Source: Chloroflexota bacterium | GTDB lineage: Bacteria > Chloroflexota > Anaerolineae > B4-G1 | Assembly (NCBI GenBank): GCA_024232355.1 | Contig: JAAEPW010000906.1 | Coordinates: forward strand, 1-64,000 | Length of the DNA stretch: 64,000 bases | Reading direction: 5' to 3' | Part shown: piece after piece, positions 63,591 through 64,000 of the stretch | Layout of the letters: each line of letters begins with the position of its first letter | Position numbering within the stretch: the stretch's first letter is position 1 | The notes under the pieces: model-generated | What the model saw: only the letters and a program-made list of their open reading frames with translations | Told to the model about the DNA's origin: nothing | The model's database searches: none | Made by a program: the position numbers and the translations under genes

Positions 63591-63959
63591 ATGGATAATT
63601 CTGTTCTGGTGTTGATCGTAGCCCATCCTGGTCCGATGCGAGATGGCCTGCGGGCGCTACTGACAGCGATCCCACAGGTAACGAGTCTAAAAGAAATAGA
63701 TGATGCATCGTCGGCTCTGCGGGTAGTCGAGGAACGCTACCCGACGTTGATTTTGATCAGCGTCAATTCGACCGACGACGATATCTGGAATTTGCTGGCA
63801 CAGATCAAGGTCAAGCATCCCCAAACTCGCTCCATCCTCCTGGTCAACGACGTACAACAACAGCAATTGGCCCAAGTCGCCAGTGTTGACGGCGTGTTGC
63901 TCAAAGGCACACCAGCATCCAAACTGTCCGCGACGATAAAGAATCTACTGCACGTTTAA
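63591..63959 (+). CDS. Pseudo-receiver domain protein, 122 aa
   Basis: The length and pattern are those of a response-regulator receiver (LVLIVAHPGPMRDGLRALL, VVEERYPTLILISVNSTDD, VDGVLLKGTPASKL), but the acidic pair is replaced (VAHPGP) and the phospho-acceptor position reads LILISVN, with Ser instead of Asp. The Lys is kept. It is probably not phosphorylated and may act by binding. I prefer ATG 63591 (MDNSVLVLIVAHPGPMRDGL); an earlier TTG/ATG frame start at 63555 lacks a good site. It is next to a gene starting at 63972. Confidence 0.7.
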   Translation: MDNSVLVLIVAHPGPMRDGLRALLTAIPQVTSLKEIDDASSALRVVEERYPTLILISVNSTDDDIWNLLAQIKVKHPQTRSILLVNDVQQQQLAQVASVDGVLLKGTPASKLSATIKNLLHV

Positions 63960-63971
63960 CGAGGTGTATCT

Positions 63972-64000
63972 ATGAAAGAGTTCAAAATCGCCACAGCGTC
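63972..64000 (+). CDS. Start of a gene running off the right edge
   Basis: ATG 63972 with GAGGT six bases before it; only MKEFKIATAS is visible. Close spacing to the pseudo-receiver gene suggests the same transcript. No family can be named. Confidence 0.45.

Noticed and set aside
1..64000. CRISPR arrays, rRNA and tRNA genes.
   Set aside because: I scanned by eye for regularly spaced repeats and for the usual rRNA and tRNA signatures and found none. A short or degenerate array could be missed without computation.

Overview
The window looks like a chromosomal segment of a Chloroflexota (Chloroflexi) bacterium, probably Anaerolineae or a relative. The basis is gene content and style: exported proteins ending in a YLPxVL-type tail, lipoproteins with Pro/Thr-rich linkers after the lipobox, very large GAF-domain histidine kinases, split OleB and OleC genes, and Shine-Dalgarno sequences of the AGGAGG type. 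This placement is inference; no rRNA gene is present and I found no tRNA.

Layout. 1-3.7 kb is accessory: small unknown genes, a methyltransferase, a family of minus-strand terminator hairpins and an internally deleted tyrosine recombinase. 4-17 kb holds a 1416-residue surface protein, a fluoride channel, a BNR-repeat exported protein broken by TGA, small enzymes (VOC, GNAT, cupin), membrane proteins, a uracil-DNA glycosylase, a glycoside hydrolase and two lipoprotein hydrolases. 17.3-20.2 kb holds a SelW-like selenoprotein read through an in-frame TGA, a radical SAM protein and a Mn/Zn-type ABC transporter. 20.4-22.0 kb is a beta-helix surface protein. 22.4-35.1 kb is a co-directional block I consider the most novel part: a DUF4388 protein, a small GTPase, an alpha/beta hydrolase, a V4R protein, a hexapeptide-repeat protein, an acyl-ACP-reductase-like oxidoreductase, a response regulator with a GGDEF-like domain, a 1670-residue seven-GAF kinase, a receiver and a second alpha/beta hydrolase whose nucleophile Ser is Ala. 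35.2-41.1 kb has ABC-2 permeases, an acyltransferase, PRPP synthetase and several broken genes. 41.3-45.5 kb is a coupled oleB-oleC-MFS-Mth938 operon. 45.5-50.9 kb has a lipoprotein, small proteins, and NfeD plus flotillin. 51-54.6 kb has a broken ROK kinase, a cold-shock gene and a chelatase gene whose two products appear to be made by -1 frameshifting on a run of nine A. 54.8-58.3 kb has duplicated methyltransferases and a hybrid kinase; 58.5-59.4 kb is a decayed transposase. 59.6-64 kb has ferritin next to a Fur-family regulator, a PAS/GAF kinase with its NarL-type regulator, and a pseudo-receiver.

Themes. Signalling is dense: three histidine kinases, four receiver proteins (one degenerate) and a GTPase. 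Lipid or hydrocarbon chemistry recurs (acyl-ACP-reductase-like protein, OleB, OleC, PlsC-like acyltransferase). There are many interrupted genes (in-frame TGA or TAG, or frameshifts). Two of the apparent interruptions, the SelW TGA and the chelatase frameshift, look like genuine recoding; the others look like decay or residual sequence error.
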